From Macrococcus sp. 19Msa1099 (GTDB lineage: Bacteria; Bacillota; Bacilli; Staphylococcales; Staphylococcaceae): 64,000 nucleotides of DNA. Both the position numbers and the translations under genes were made by a program. This document shows, piece after piece, positions 12,142 through 23,603 of this stretch (the stretch's first letter is position 1; every line of letters starts with the position of its first letter). The notes below the pieces were generated by a model. It searched no databases, was not told the DNA's origin, and worked only from the letters and a program-made list of their open reading frames with translations. Where the stretch lies: contig CP079955.1 of the NCBI GenBank assembly GCA_019357535.2, positions 1,860,001 to 1,924,000 on the forward strand, given 5' to 3'.

Positions 12142-12809
12142 CAATAACCCTCCCATGTTTCAATGTTATAGGACATATTAAAGAAGCGCTTCTCATGAAT
12201 ACAGCTTTCAACAAAGTTCTTTCTTAATATATTTAGTTCTTCATCAGAAGCTGTTTCACTGAACTCATCTACCCAGCGATCTAAATGACCGATAAGCTCA
12301 TCCATATTTGTACAATAAAAGTCGACCCAAGGTTTTAGCGGATTACCTTCCAGGTCATTACGTTCAGCAATCTTTAGTGCCAGCTGCTGATAGACATATG
12401 GACAAGGTGCCATCGCACATATCGTAAAGCTCGCATCACTATAGCGGTAGGCATTGTAATACATATGCTTAATATAATGATCACTTGATGGATACCATTC
12501 TCCTTCTTCAATCACTGTCTTATAATCAACACCTGCATAGTCTGCTAATGTATAGTGCGCATCCACTTCACCATTCATAACAAAATCGATTTGGCCGAGT
12601 AAGAACTGAATTCCTTCTCTATCATTAAGTTTCGGAATAAGTAGGCTATATATCTTTGCAAACTCGTTTAAATATAAACTATCTGCCTTTAAGTAATGTT
12701 TTACTGCTTCTTTCTTTAGATCCCCATGAATAATACCTTGAATAAAAGGATCATTATAAATCGATTCAATAATCGGTTCTACTTCTTTTTTCAACTGTCT
12801 CGTAAACAC
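12141..12809 (-). CDS. tenA: Aminopyrimidine aminohydrolase / thiaminase II
   Basis: TenA, 222 residues, helical. It hydrolyses aminopyrimidine breakdown products of thiamine to HMP, which ThiD then phosphorylates, so the operon recycles degraded thiamine. The catalytic Cys is visible in FTICAMAPCPYVY and the family motif PWVDFY follows. The start is GTG 12809 behind a strong AGGAGGG. It is the first gene after the TPP riboswitch terminator. Confidence 0.95.
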   Translation of the reverse strand: MFTRQLKKEVEPIIESIYNDPFIQGIIHGDLKKEAVKHYLKADSLYLNEFAKIYSLLIPKLNDREGIQFLLGQIDFVMNGEVDAHYTLADYAGVDYKTVIEEGEWYPSSDHYIKHMYYNAYRYSDASFTICAMAPCPYVYQQLALKIAERNDLEGNPLKPWVDFYCTNMDELIGHLDRWVDEFSETASDEELNILRKNFVESCIHEKRFFNMSYNIETWEGY

Positions 12810-12821
12810 GTTATCCCTCCT

Positions 12822-12858
12822 AAAAATAAAAACCTATCTCCTGATAGGAAATAGGTTA
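12822..12858 (-). terminator. TPP riboswitch expression-platform terminator
   Basis: AACCTAT pairs with ATAGGTT and is followed on the minus strand by a T-rich tract (TTTTTATTTTT). It lies between the aptamer and the tenA ribosome site, so TPP control works by transcription termination. Confidence 0.85.
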
Positions 12859-12967
12859 AATACACATAACGGGTACTTAGCACGACTTTCCTACGCCGGC
12901 ATTATCCGGATCAGGTAAAGGGTTCGGCAAAAGCCGTCTCAGCGCAAGGCACCCCTAGTGTGTATAT
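12859..12967 (-). promoter_or_regulatory. TPP riboswitch (THI-box) aptamer
   Basis: The minus strand holds the conserved THI-box elements in order: GGGGTGCC, the CTGAGA bulge, ACCCTTTACCTGATC, then CCGGCGTAGGAA. Outer arms ATACACA and TATGTGTAT close helix P1. It precedes tenA-thiD-thiM-thiE and should shut the operon off when thiamine pyrophosphate is abundant. Confidence 0.97.
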
Positions 12968-12974
12968 TAATATT

Positions 12975-13003
12975 AGTGTAACGAAGTTAATGGATTAATG
13001 CAA
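12975..13003 (-). promoter_or_regulatory. Promoter of the thiamine operon
   Basis: Minus strand TTGCAT, 17 bases, TACACT, ending about eight bases before the aptamer. The -35 touches the T run of the preceding gene's terminator. Confidence 0.6.
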
Positions 13004-13039
13004 AAAAAGAACTTTAAAGTGAATACACCTTAGAGTTCT
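13002..13039 (-). terminator. Terminator of the LysM/transglycosylase gene at 13050
   Basis: AGAACTCTAAGGTG pairs with CACTTTAAAGTTCT (one mismatch, one G-T pair), followed by seven T on the minus strand, just after the stop codon at 13050. Confidence 0.8.
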
Positions 13040-13049
13040 AATATCGTTA

Positions 13050-13865
13050 CTATAAACGTGCCCCACATACTGGCCATGGCTGCGCACCGCGCATATTGTA
13101 TAAAATTTGAGCACGTTTCGTTTGCTCTGCTGCAGAAGCTTGGTGTGGATAACCACTTCCACCGACACCACGCCATGTCTGTAAATTGAACTGATACATT
13201 CCATAGTATCCATTTCCTGTATTAATTGATGGATTGCCACCAGATTCACATCTTGCTAATGCTGCCCAGTTTAATCCGTTGTTCACACGAACAGCCGGTG
13301 CTTGTGTCCTTGTCGTAGTCACACGCTTTATCGTCGATGCTTTATAAACAGTCTGTCTTACTGGTGCTTGGTATGCTGACTTAGCAACAGCACGTTTAAC
13401 TGGTGCTTGATATGCTGTTCTTGTAACGGGTGCAGCTGCTACAGCCGGTCCATTAACCTTCAATGTACGTCCAGCAATAATTAAATCTGAATGCAAACCA
13501 TTCCATGCTTTAAGCTGCGCAACAGATACACCGTAACGTGATGCAACCTTGCCCAGAGTATCTCCAGGAACGATGCGGTAATATGAACCTGTAGTTACAG
13601 GTGCTGTGTATGCAGATTTATATGTTGATTTATAAGTATTTCGTTTTGTTGTATTCTCATTAATATTTAATACTTGATTCACATGAATTAAGTTAGATCT
13701 CAATCCATTCTCATTCTTTAATGCTTGAACTGACGTCCCATAGATTTGAGAGATTTTCCATAAAGAATCCCCACTTTTTACTCTATATTGTGCTGCATCC
13801 GCTTGAGTCGCTGCGAATGTTCCACCTACTGCAAATACTGTCGTTACCGCTAAAAGTTTTTTCAT
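13050..13865 (-). CDS. Secreted LysM protein with transglycosylase-like domain (SceD/IsaA type)
   Basis: A 271-residue exported cell-wall protein. The signal peptide (MKKLLAVTTVFAVGG...) ends near ADAA-Q (residue 25). Two LysM domains follow (about 26-72 and 96-140; both with the SGDSLWKI / PGDTLGKV pattern), then an Ala/Val/Thr-rich linker and a C-terminal domain of about 75 residues with WAALARCESGGNPSIN, GYYGMYQF and WRGVGGSG. That is the lysozyme-like fold of staphylococcal IsaA/SceD and of Rpf; the Glu in CESGGNP is the presumed catalytic acid. It probably cleaves peptidoglycan during growth. Two Cys flank the domain and may form a disulfide. AGGAGG precedes ATG 13865. A paralogue lies directly upstream. 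Confidence 0.88.
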   Translation of the reverse strand: MKKLLAVTTVFAVGGTFAATQADAAQYRVKSGDSLWKISQIYGTSVQALKNENGLRSNLIHVNQVLNINENTTKRNTYKSTYKSAYTAPVTTGSYYRIVPGDTLGKVASRYGVSVAQLKAWNGLHSDLIIAGRTLKVNGPAVAAAPVTRTAYQAPVKRAVAKSAYQAPVRQTVYKASTIKRVTTTRTQAPAVRVNNGLNWAALARCESGGNPSINTGNGYYGMYQFNLQTWRGVGGSGYPHQASAAEQTKRAQILYNMRGAQPWPVCGARL

Positions 13866-13926
13866 CTGGAAAAGTCCTCCTAAAGATTATCTACAATTTT
13901 TAATACGTTAACTACATTAAAATTTC

Positions 13927-13943
13927 ATATTTCATAGGTTACA
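13927..13943 (-). promoter_or_regulatory. 17-base motif shared by the two LysM gene promoters (copy 1)
   Basis: The counterpart of the motif at 14936-14952, about 62 bases before the ATG at 13865. On the minus strand it reads TGTAACC, three variable bases, GAAATAT. Confidence 0.5.
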
Positions 13944-13984
13944 ACAATATAAAAGATTAAGTGTTATGTTAAATTTCTGAGTAA

Positions 13985-14848
13985 TTAATACGCCGTTGAC
14001 CACTGAGAAGCTCCAGCAGTTTGATATAATATTCTTGCACGTTTCCATTGTTCTTCAACTGAAGCATTTGCAGGATTTCCTGTTCCACCTACAGATGCCC
14101 ATGTTGATGGTGAAAATTGGAATAATCCGTAGTATCCAGATGCATTAACAGCATTAGGGTTGCCACCTGATTCACGTTGTGCGATAACGCGTAAATGTGC
14201 ATCCATTGATGAGTTTCCAGCAGGAGCTGCTTGCTGTACTGGCTTTTGTGCTGCTTGTTGCACTGGTTGCTCTACTGGTGCTTGTTGCACTGGTTGTTGT
14301 GCCACTGGTTTCTCTACTTGCGCTACTGGTTTTTGTGCTACTGGTTTTTGTGCTACTTGTTGGACTGGTTGTTGTGCTGCTGGTTTAGCTGTTTGCTCTG
14401 GGGCTTTGACGACCGGTGCTTGATACGCCACTGGTTGTTGTACAGTTACTGGTGCTTGCTGAGCAGCTGTTTGCGTAACGATTTGTCTTTTTTCCTCTTT
14501 ATCAACAACAATCAGTTTCCCTACTTTAAGATTTTTATTTGTTTCAATATTGTTCCATCTCTTTAAATCTGCAACTTTAGTATCAAACTTTTTAGCGATC
14601 TTCTCTAAAGTGTCTCCTTTTTGGACTTCATATTTACCTTTAACTAACACTTCTAATTTTTGATTCGGTAAGATGATATCTGATTCTATTTTGTTAATTT
14701 TTTTAATTCTTTCAACTGTAGTGTCATATTTATCTGCGATTGACCAAAGTGACTCCCCATAAGTTACTGTATGTTCTTTTGCATCTGCCTGTGCTGAAAT
14801 TCCTGTAGCTAAAATTGCCATTCCTGTAAGTGCAGTAATTTTTTTCAT
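13985..14848 (-). CDS. Secreted LysM protein with transglycosylase-like domain, paralogue
   Basis: A 287-residue exported protein. Signal peptide residues 1-23 (ends AQADA-K), two LysM domains (about 24-70 and 71-115), a long Gln/Pro/Val/Ala linker (about 120-215) built from repeats such as QKPVAQ and QPVQQ, and a C-terminal domain with IAQRESGGNPNAVN, GYYGLFQFSPSTW and SVGGTG. It shares architecture with the next gene downstream, but lacks that protein's Cys pair and ends in SQWSTAY. It likely acts as a WalKR-controlled peptidoglycan hydrolase. GGAGG lies about ten bases before the ATG. Confidence 0.88.
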   Translation of the reverse strand: MKKITALTGMAILATGISAQADAKEHTVTYGESLWSIADKYDTTVERIKKINKIESDIILPNQKLEVLVKGKYEVQKGDTLEKIAKKFDTKVADLKRWNNIETNKNLKVGKLIVVDKEEKRQIVTQTAAQQAPVTVQQPVAYQAPVVKAPEQTAKPAAQQPVQQVAQKPVAQKPVAQVEKPVAQQPVQQAPVEQPVQQAAQKPVQQAAPAGNSSMDAHLRVIAQRESGGNPNAVNASGYYGLFQFSPSTWASVGGTGNPANASVEEQWKRARILYQTAGASQWSTAY

Positions 14849-14935
14849 TGTGAGTGTTGCCTCCGATAATTTTCTTAATTTATATTAATAATTATATTTG
14901 TCTTTTATTGAATGATATAAATTTAACACGTATTG

Positions 14936-14952
14936 ATATTTCTTTGGTTACA
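14936..14952 (-). promoter_or_regulatory. 17-base motif shared by the two LysM gene promoters (copy 2)
   Basis: Plus-strand ATATTTCTTTGGTTACA here matches ATATTTCATAGGTTACA at 13927-13943 upstream of the paralogue at 15 of 17 positions, in the same orientation. It starts with a WalR-like half site (TGTAAC on the minus strand). Confidence 0.5.
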
Positions 14953-14967
14953 GGAAGATGATTTATA

Positions 14968-14984
14968 ATTACAAATATATTACA
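14968..14984 (-). promoter_or_regulatory. WalR (YycF) box
   Basis: Minus strand TGTAAT, five bases, TGTAAT: a perfect match to the direct-repeat consensus TGTWAH-N5-TGTWAH. It lies about 120 bases before the LysM gene at 14848, a class of gene (peptidoglycan hydrolases such as isaA, sceD) known to be WalKR-controlled. Confidence 0.8.
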
Positions 14985-15008
14985 AAAGCATATCAATTTA
15001 ACATCGAA

Positions 15009-15044
15009 CCCCCCAGTAGCATTCAGCACAGCGCTACTGGGGGG
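15009..15044. repeat. GC-rich perfect hairpin without a T tract
   Basis: CCCCCCAGTAGC and its exact complement form a 12-bp stem around a 12-base loop in an otherwise AT-rich gap. Neither strand has a convincing T run, so it is not a standard intrinsic terminator, although it sits 48 bases past the ssb stop codon. Confidence 0.8.
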
Positions 15045-15091
15045 TATGGGGTGTATTTGAATGAGGGTTAAATGTGAGTAATGAAATGGTG

Positions 15092-15754
15092 TTAAAATGG
15101 TGTACTGGAGTCTGTCACATCTGATACAGATGTATTTTCTGTTTGATTGCCGTCTTCTTGAAGCTCTTCTTCACTTTCAGCTGACACATCTTTTTGATCT
15201 TCATTGTTTGTTGCAACTTTAATAATCTCATCTGCCTGAGCAGCATACTCACTCGGTGTCTTTTCTTCTCCACCTTCTATACCAAAAAGTTTACTATTCC
15301 ATCGTTCTTCTGCAGTAGACTGAATAAGCTGCTCTGTACCTTTCACAATAAGATTCTGAGCTACTTTATCTTTAATTTCATCCGGTAAGCTGTTCCATAC
15401 AGCATCCGACCTTGATTCATTCTTCTCTGCTTTATTTGCTCCGATATTTGGTAGAAACTTAATATTTTCAACTAAAATTTCAGTAGAATAATGCGTCTTT
15501 CCTTCTTTCTCGTAACGATTGCTATGGAATTGACCTGTTATACAAACAAAACTTCCTTTACTACAATATCTTCCTATATTTACAGCGGTCTTGTTAAATG
15601 CTTTGCACATCAAAAAATCCGTCGAACGCTCACCATTTTTAGAAACTCCTCGATCAACTGCTAAAGAAAAAGTAGCGATAGTCGTATTATTTGCTACTTG
15701 TCGTAACGATGGATCCTTTACTAAGCGTCCAGCTACAATCGCTTTGTTTATCAC
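15092..15754 (-). CDS. ssb: Single-stranded DNA-binding protein paralogue (SsbB-like)
   Basis: A 220-residue protein with an OB fold in residues 1-105 (MINKAIVAGRLVKDPSLR, TDFLMCKAFNKTA, GQFHSNRYEKEGK), then a long acidic tail. The tail ends DSSTPF, a weakened version of the DDDIPF tip by which Ssb recruits replication proteins. The main ssb gene normally sits between rpsF and rpsR, so this is a second copy; beside ywpF it corresponds to ssbB/ywpH of Bacillus, which is competence-induced. The start is GTG 15754 behind AAAGGAGGTGAAG. The upstream region is extremely AT-rich with A/T tract pairs and no good -35, suggesting an activator. Confidence 0.88.
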   Translation of the reverse strand: MINKAIVAGRLVKDPSLRQVANNTTIATFSLAVDRGVSKNGERSTDFLMCKAFNKTAVNIGRYCSKGSFVCITGQFHSNRYEKEGKTHYSTEILVENIKFLPNIGANKAEKNESRSDAVWNSLPDEIKDKVAQNLIVKGTEQLIQSTAEERWNSKLFGIEGGEEKTPSEYAAQADEIIKVATNNEDQKDVSAESEEELQEDGNQTENTSVSDVTDSSTPF

Positions 15755-15912
15755 ATCTTCACCTCCTTTCCCATAAACTATAGAGCAAAAATTAAACTTT
15801 TAAAAACTGCAGTAATTTAAAAATTGTATAGAAATCTATATAATTTTTTAAAAACTGAGCAAATATATTAAAAAACATCTTAAAATTAACTTAATTTTTT
15901 AAATATTGTAAT

Positions 15913-15940
15913 TTGAAAAATTTATTCAAAGAATTATAAT
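15913..15940 (+). promoter_or_regulatory. SigA promoter of the ywpF-like gene
   Basis: TTGAAA, 16 bases, TATAAT; 20 bases before the ATG at 15960. Confidence 0.75.
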
Positions 15941-15959
15941 AGATAATGGAGGGATATAC

Positions 15960-16391
15960 ATGAAAACGTTCAAAGCAATTCGATTTCAGCTCGTTGAAGA
16001 TGAAGCGATTAAGGAATACACGTTGTATGATGGGGTAATAATAAACAAAGAAAATAGCGGGACAGGTTGGCTACTTGAAATATTGATCGATGAAATTCAT
16101 CTGGAGACGATGGAAACCTATATGCACAACGAAACTATTCTTGATACACGTATAGTTATTACCCGTGCCTCCAATGACCCTGCAATGTTTGAATCTACAA
16201 TTAAGGACATTCAGAAGTTGAATGATAAGATTTCTGTAATTTTCGAATGCCATATTTACACGTTGAGACAGACATATGCAGAAAAGCTATTAGAGCAATT
16301 GGTAAACGAAGGTTTATCTGGCCAGGCTCTAATTAAAGCATTTAATAGAAAGATGCAGTCAAAACCAAAATTAAAAGATGAAAATGAATAA
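15960..16391 (+). CDS. ywpF: YwpF-family protein
   Basis: A 143-residue soluble protein (MKTFKAIRFQLVEDEAI...) of the YwpF-like family; no biochemical function is known. The assignment rests on remembered family resemblance and on its place opposite the ssbB-like gene, as in Bacillus. GGAGG lies before ATG 15960. It has its own strong promoter and a terminator. Confidence 0.7.
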   Translation: MKTFKAIRFQLVEDEAIKEYTLYDGVIINKENSGTGWLLEILIDEIHLETMETYMHNETILDTRIVITRASNDPAMFESTIKDIQKLNDKISVIFECHIYTLRQTYAEKLLEQLVNEGLSGQALIKAFNRKMQSKPKLKDENE

Positions 16392-16398
16392 TAAATAA

Positions 16399-16444
16399 AC
16401 ACCCGAACGATACAGAAATACCATCGCTCGGGTGTTTTTATTTT
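16399..16444. terminator. Bidirectional terminator between ywpF and fabZ
   Basis: ACACCCGA...TCGGGTGT with an inner GAT/ATC pairing; T-rich on the plus side and A-rich on the other, so it can serve both convergent genes. Confidence 0.87.
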
Positions 16445-16459
16445 ACTGTTCTAACTAAC

Positions 16460-16897
16460 CTACTTGTCGATAATCGCAAAGCTGATTTCACAGCTACAAG
16501 CGAGCTTATCTCCGACTTTCGCCGTAGCGGTACCTTTACCAATAGGACCTTTAACACGTGTCATCTCAACGGATAACGTTAACGTATCTCCAGGCGTGAC
16601 TTGAGATTTAAAACGACACTTATCAATCCCTGTAAACATTGCAAGTTTTCCTTGATTCTCTTCTAGTTTCAACATTGCAACTGCACCGACTTGTGCCAGT
16701 GCTTCTACTATAAGAACACCAGGCATTACTGCGTATTCAGGAAAATGTCCTTGAAAGAAAGGTTCATTACCGCTTACTTGTTTAATTCCCGTACAACGTT
16801 TACCCTCTTCCAGTTCGGTAATACGATCGATTAATAAAAATGGATAACGATGTGGAATAATCTTCTTAATTTCATCAAAAGACAATAAAGTTTCCAT
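16460..16897 (-). CDS. fabZ: 3-hydroxyacyl-ACP dehydratase
   Basis: FabZ, 145 residues, hot-dog fold, dehydrates beta-hydroxyacyl-ACP in type II fatty acid synthesis. The catalytic His is in [20 protein letters not shown], and [11 protein letters not shown] opens the domain. Its ATG overlaps the preceding stop codon by one base (TAATG), coupling it to the EpuA-like gene. The order murA, epuA-like, fabZ is the staphylococcal one. Confidence 0.97.
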   Translation of the reverse strand: METLLSFDEIKKIIPHRYPFLLIDRITELEEGKRCTGIKQVSGNEPFFQGHFPEYAVMPGVLIVEALAQVGAVAMLKLEENQGKLAMFTGIDKCRFKSQVTPGDTLTLSVEMTRVKGPIGKGTATAKVGDKLACSCEISFAIIDK

Positions 16898-17127
16898 TAG
16901 CTGTCACTCCCAGTAAGTTCTTTAAGATGTTGCCATGTAGAAGGTTTAAATATATCAATCGGTGAGTGGAGAATGCCATATCCAATCATCATTCCAACTA
17001 TAAATAGTACAATCATTAATGCAAATATAATGGATAGTGTAATATAAATTGGAACAGTACGGTGAACAACTTCTGTTTCTCCGATTTTACTGACCTTTTG
17101 TTTATAAATAGGCTGTTTAAACTTCAT
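16897..17127 (-). CDS. EpuA-family single-span membrane protein
   Basis: A 76-residue protein: a basic cytoplasmic head (about 28 residues), one membrane helix (about 28-50, [22 protein letters not shown]), and a short outer tail. Proteins of this family (PF11772, EpuA) are often mis-titled RNA polymerase beta subunit in databases; they have no polymerase similarity in sequence terms. It sits 14 bases after murA and overlaps fabZ by one base. A role near murA in envelope assembly is inferred from position only. Confidence 0.75.
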   Translation of the reverse strand: MKFKQPIYKQKVSKIGETEVVHRTVPIYITLSIIFALMIVLFIVGMMIGYGILHSPIDIFKPSTWQHLKELTGSDS

Positions 17128-17140
17128 AATGCATACGCTC

Positions 17141-18424
17141 CTAGGCTTTGATTAATTGTTTTGTATCACCTGTGCGTTCGATTTCTGCGCCAAGATTGCG
17201 AAGCTTCTTATGGAAATCAACATAGCCTCGGTCCAGGTGATGCAGTGCAGTTACTTTAGTATAGCCTTTTGCAATAAGACCTGCAAGAACAAGTGCGGCG
17301 CCACTTCGTAAATCCGTAGCAGCAACATCGGCTCCTTGTAATGTACTATTGCTAATATAAGCAATTCGCTTATCCACTTTAATTTGAGCATTCATTTTCT
17401 GGAACTCTGTCGCATGCATAAAGCGATTTTCAAACACAGTCTCGTTAACACTACTATTACCTTCTAGTGATAACATGAGCGCCATCATCTGAGCCTGCAT
17501 ATCCGTGGGAAAGCCAGGGTGCGGCATTGTCTTGATATCAATTTCTTTAAGATTCTGTTCTACAGACAGATGAATTCCTCTCGTATCAATCTCAATATGG
17601 CATCCAGCTTCTTTCAGCTTTGCAATAAGTGCATGCATATGCTCATATATTGCACCTTCAACATACACATCACCACGTGTGATTGCTGCAGCTACTAGGA
17701 AAGTTCCCGCCTCAATGCGGTCAGGAATAATCTCATGCTTCGCTCCCGTCAATGTCTCTACACCATATACGGTAATCGTATCTGTACCAGCACCTTGAAC
17801 GTTAGCACCCATCTGATTTAAATAGTTTGCGAGATCTACAATCTCTGGTTCACGCGCGACATTACCAATAACAGTCTTTCCTTCTGCTAAAACAGCAGCC
17901 ATTAAGATATTTTGCGTCGCTCCGACACTCGGAAAATCCAGGTAAATATCGGCACCTTTCAGTCTGTCTTTAACAGTACCAACTAAATAACCATTTTTCT
18001 GCTCAATAATTGCTCCTAATGCTTCTAACCCTTTAAGATGTAACTCAATAGGTCTTGAACCAATCGCACATCCTCCAGGCATCGCAACTTCCGCATACCC
18101 AAACCTTGCAAGCAATGGTCCAAGTACAAGTACACTGGCACGCATCTTACTTACAAATTCATATGCAGCTTGTGTTGAAAGTTCACCACGTGCATCAACT
18201 ACTACTTTATTTTGTTCAATATTTTTTTCTACTTTTGCATTTAACCCTTCTAATACTGCTGAGATTGTATCTACATCAGACAAAGCAGGTACATTCATAA
18301 ATTCACTAACGCCTTCAGACGCTAACAATGATGCTGTCATGATAGGCAATACAGCATTTTTTGCTCCTTCGACTTTTACGCGCCCTGATAATCTGTGTCC
18401 GCCTTTTACTATAATTGTATCCAT
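17141..18424 (-). CDS. murA: UDP-N-acetylglucosamine 1-carboxyvinyltransferase, MurA
   Basis: MurA, 427 residues, transfers enolpyruvate from PEP to UDP-GlcNAc, the first committed step of peptidoglycan synthesis. Lys22-Asn23 lie in EGAKNAVLP, and the PEP-binding, fosfomycin-reactive Cys119 is in [21 protein letters not shown] precedes the ATG. It is the copy next to the atp operon; the second copy, murZ, is at 37446-38708. Low-GC Gram-positives usually carry both. Confidence 0.97.
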   Translation of the reverse strand: MDTIIVKGGHRLSGRVKVEGAKNAVLPIMTASLLASEGVSEFMNVPALSDVDTISAVLEGLNAKVEKNIEQNKVVVDARGELSTQAAYEFVSKMRASVLVLGPLLARFGYAEVAMPGGCAIGSRPIELHLKGLEALGAIIEQKNGYLVGTVKDRLKGADIYLDFPSVGATQNILMAAVLAEGKTVIGNVAREPEIVDLANYLNQMGANVQGAGTDTITVYGVETLTGAKHEIIPDRIEAGTFLVAAAITRGDVYVEGAIYEHMHALIAKLKEAGCHIEIDTRGIHLSVEQNLKEIDIKTMPHPGFPTDMQAQMMALMLSLEGNSSVNETVFENRFMHATEFQKMNAQIKVDKRIAYISNSTLQGADVAATDLRSGAALVLAGLIAKGYTKVTALHHLDRGYVDFHKKLRNLGAEIERTGDTKQLIKA

Positions 18425-18499
18425 TATTTCCTCCGAATTTCTTAACTTATCTATACAAGTATTTTATACCATTTACCCTACAATTACATCATTTATACA

Positions 18500-18721
18500 T
18501 TAAAATAATATAAATATCTGATTTGTATATTTAATCAAGTCAATGAGAAAATTAGTGATAAGATAACCTAAAGACATACTTAAACCGATAAAGAGCATCT
18601 GAATCTCTTTAGTACGGTTCTCTTTAAACCACTGCTCTGTTCTTACTGCCTGCAAACTATTAAATACAACTCCCGTAATCCCAATATAAAGTACTATATA
18701 TGTTAAAGCATAAACATTCAT
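18500..18721 (-). CDS. DUF1146 membrane protein (YwzB-like)
   Basis: A 73-residue protein with two membrane helices (about residues 4-24 and 42-62) separated by a charged loop (TEQWFKENRTKEIQ). DUF1146/YwzB proteins lie between atpC and murA in Bacillus and staphylococci, as here. Function unknown. TAGGAG precedes ATG 18721. A terminator separates it from atpC. Confidence 0.8.
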   Translation of the reverse strand: MNVYALTYIVLYIGITGVVFNSLQAVRTEQWFKENRTKEIQMLFIGLSMSLGYLITNFLIDLIKYTNQIFILF

Positions 18722-18735
18722 AAGCTACTCCTATG

Positions 18736-18772
18736 TAAAAAAGGAGCAAGACAATTGTCTCACTCCTTTATT
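18736..18772 (-). terminator. Terminator of the ATP synthase operon
   Basis: AAAGGAG(T)GAGAC pairs with GTCT(T)GCTCCTTT around AATT, with six T following on the minus strand; it starts three bases beyond the atpC stop codon. Confidence 0.88.
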
Positions 18773-18774
18773 TA

Positions 18775-19185
18775 TTATCTAAACTTCGCGACTTCAATAC
18801 GGTTAATCGCGCGGTGCAATGCACGTTCTGCACGATGGAAATCAACATGTGCTGCTTTATCTTCATTAAGACGTGCTTCTGCACGCTTTAATGATTCCTT
18901 TGCACGCTCAATATCAATTCCCTCTGCTTGTTCTGCAGCTTGTACTAACACCGATACTTGTTGTGGACGAATTTCAGCAAATCCTTCAGTTACAGCAATG
19001 TAGTCTTTATCATTGCCTGACTTCGTCACACGAACAGCACCAATCTTAAGTGGTGCGACTGTAGGAATATGTCCAGCCATCACACCCATTTCACCTGACT
19101 CAGTCTGTAGAACAATTAATTCAGCTTCAGTTTCTGAGTATATTGATCCATTAGGAGTGACTATTTCAATTGCTAATTTATTCAT
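18775..19185 (-). CDS. atpC: F1 ATP synthase epsilon subunit
   Basis: Epsilon, 136 residues: an N-terminal beta sandwich (IEIVTPNGSIYSE, TESGEMGVMAGHIPTV) and a C-terminal helical hairpin rich in Arg/Glu/Ala that regulates rotation. Last gene of the atpIBEFHAGDC operon. Confidence 0.96.
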   Translation of the reverse strand: MNKLAIEIVTPNGSIYSETEAELIVLQTESGEMGVMAGHIPTVAPLKIGAVRVTKSGNDKDYIAVTEGFAEIRPQQVSVLVQAAEQAEGIDIERAKESLKRAEARLNEDKAAHVDFHRAERALHRAINRIEVAKFR

Positions 19186-19203
19186 AGTTTCTTCCTCCTA
19201 TGT

Positions 19204-21516
<2,313 letters not shown>

Positions 21517-21535
21517 TTATGATTAATTTCCCGTT

Positions 21536-23047
<1,512 letters not shown>

Positions 23048-23069
23048 TTATGTCACTCCTCTTAAGAAA

Positions 23070-23603
23070 TTATTGTTTGTGAAACGATTTTTCAAGTTGT
23101 GTTAGTTCATTTGCAACAGAGCCATCATAAACAGTCGTACCAATTGTTGCACGTATACCACCGATTAGAGTGCTGTTTACTACGTTTTCAATTAATAACT
23201 TTTTGTAGCCTGTACGTTTAATGAACGCTTTTCCGATTTTATCAAGCTCTTCACTTGATAATGCATATACTGATTCAACTTTCATGTATTGCTGATTATT
23301 AAACTTGTTATAGTGTTCTGTGTAATAATCTGCAATTTCAGGTAATAGTGCAAGCTGCTGCTTATCTGCAAGAATGCTTAATAAGTTTTGTAATGGCTTG
23401 TCCACACCTTTAAATGTTGCCTCTACGAATGCATTTCTCTTCTCACTTGATACTTTAGGATCTTCAGCAAATAAAAAGAATGCTTTGCTTCCTGTTACAG
23501 CTTTTTTAATTTCACCAAGATCTTGACGTACACTTTCATGTACACCTTGTGCTTGTGCTACTTCAAAAAGACTTTGTGCATATTTATCCTGGACGATAGC
23601 CAT
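23070..23603 (-). CDS. atpH: F1 ATP synthase delta subunit
   Basis: Delta (OSCP-like) stator subunit, 177 residues, linking F1 to the b dimer. N-terminal helical domain, then the conserved C-terminal GGIRATIGTTVYDGSVANEL. ATG shares a base with the atpF stop (TAATG), and no strong ribosome site is seen, so translation is probably coupled to atpF. Confidence 0.95.
   Translation of the reverse strand: MAIVQDKYAQSLFEVAQAQGVHESVRQDLGEIKKAVTGSKAFFLFAEDPKVSSEKRNAFVEATFKGVDKPLQNLLSILADKQQLALLPEIADYYTEHYNKFNNQQYMKVESVYALSSEELDKIGKAFIKRTGYKKLLIENVVNSTLIGGIRATIGTTVYDGSVANELTQLEKSFHKQ

Noticed and set aside
12859-12967. Mobile or CRISPR-like repeat structure
   Set aside because: The inverted repeats and conserved blocks are fully explained by a TPP riboswitch. 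I saw no CRISPR arrays, IS elements or phage genes anywhere in the window.
14197-14566. Long plus-strand frames rich in Leu/Cys/Ala opposite the LysM linker
   Set aside because: They are mirror frames of the repetitive linker codons, with no ribosome site or sensible composition.
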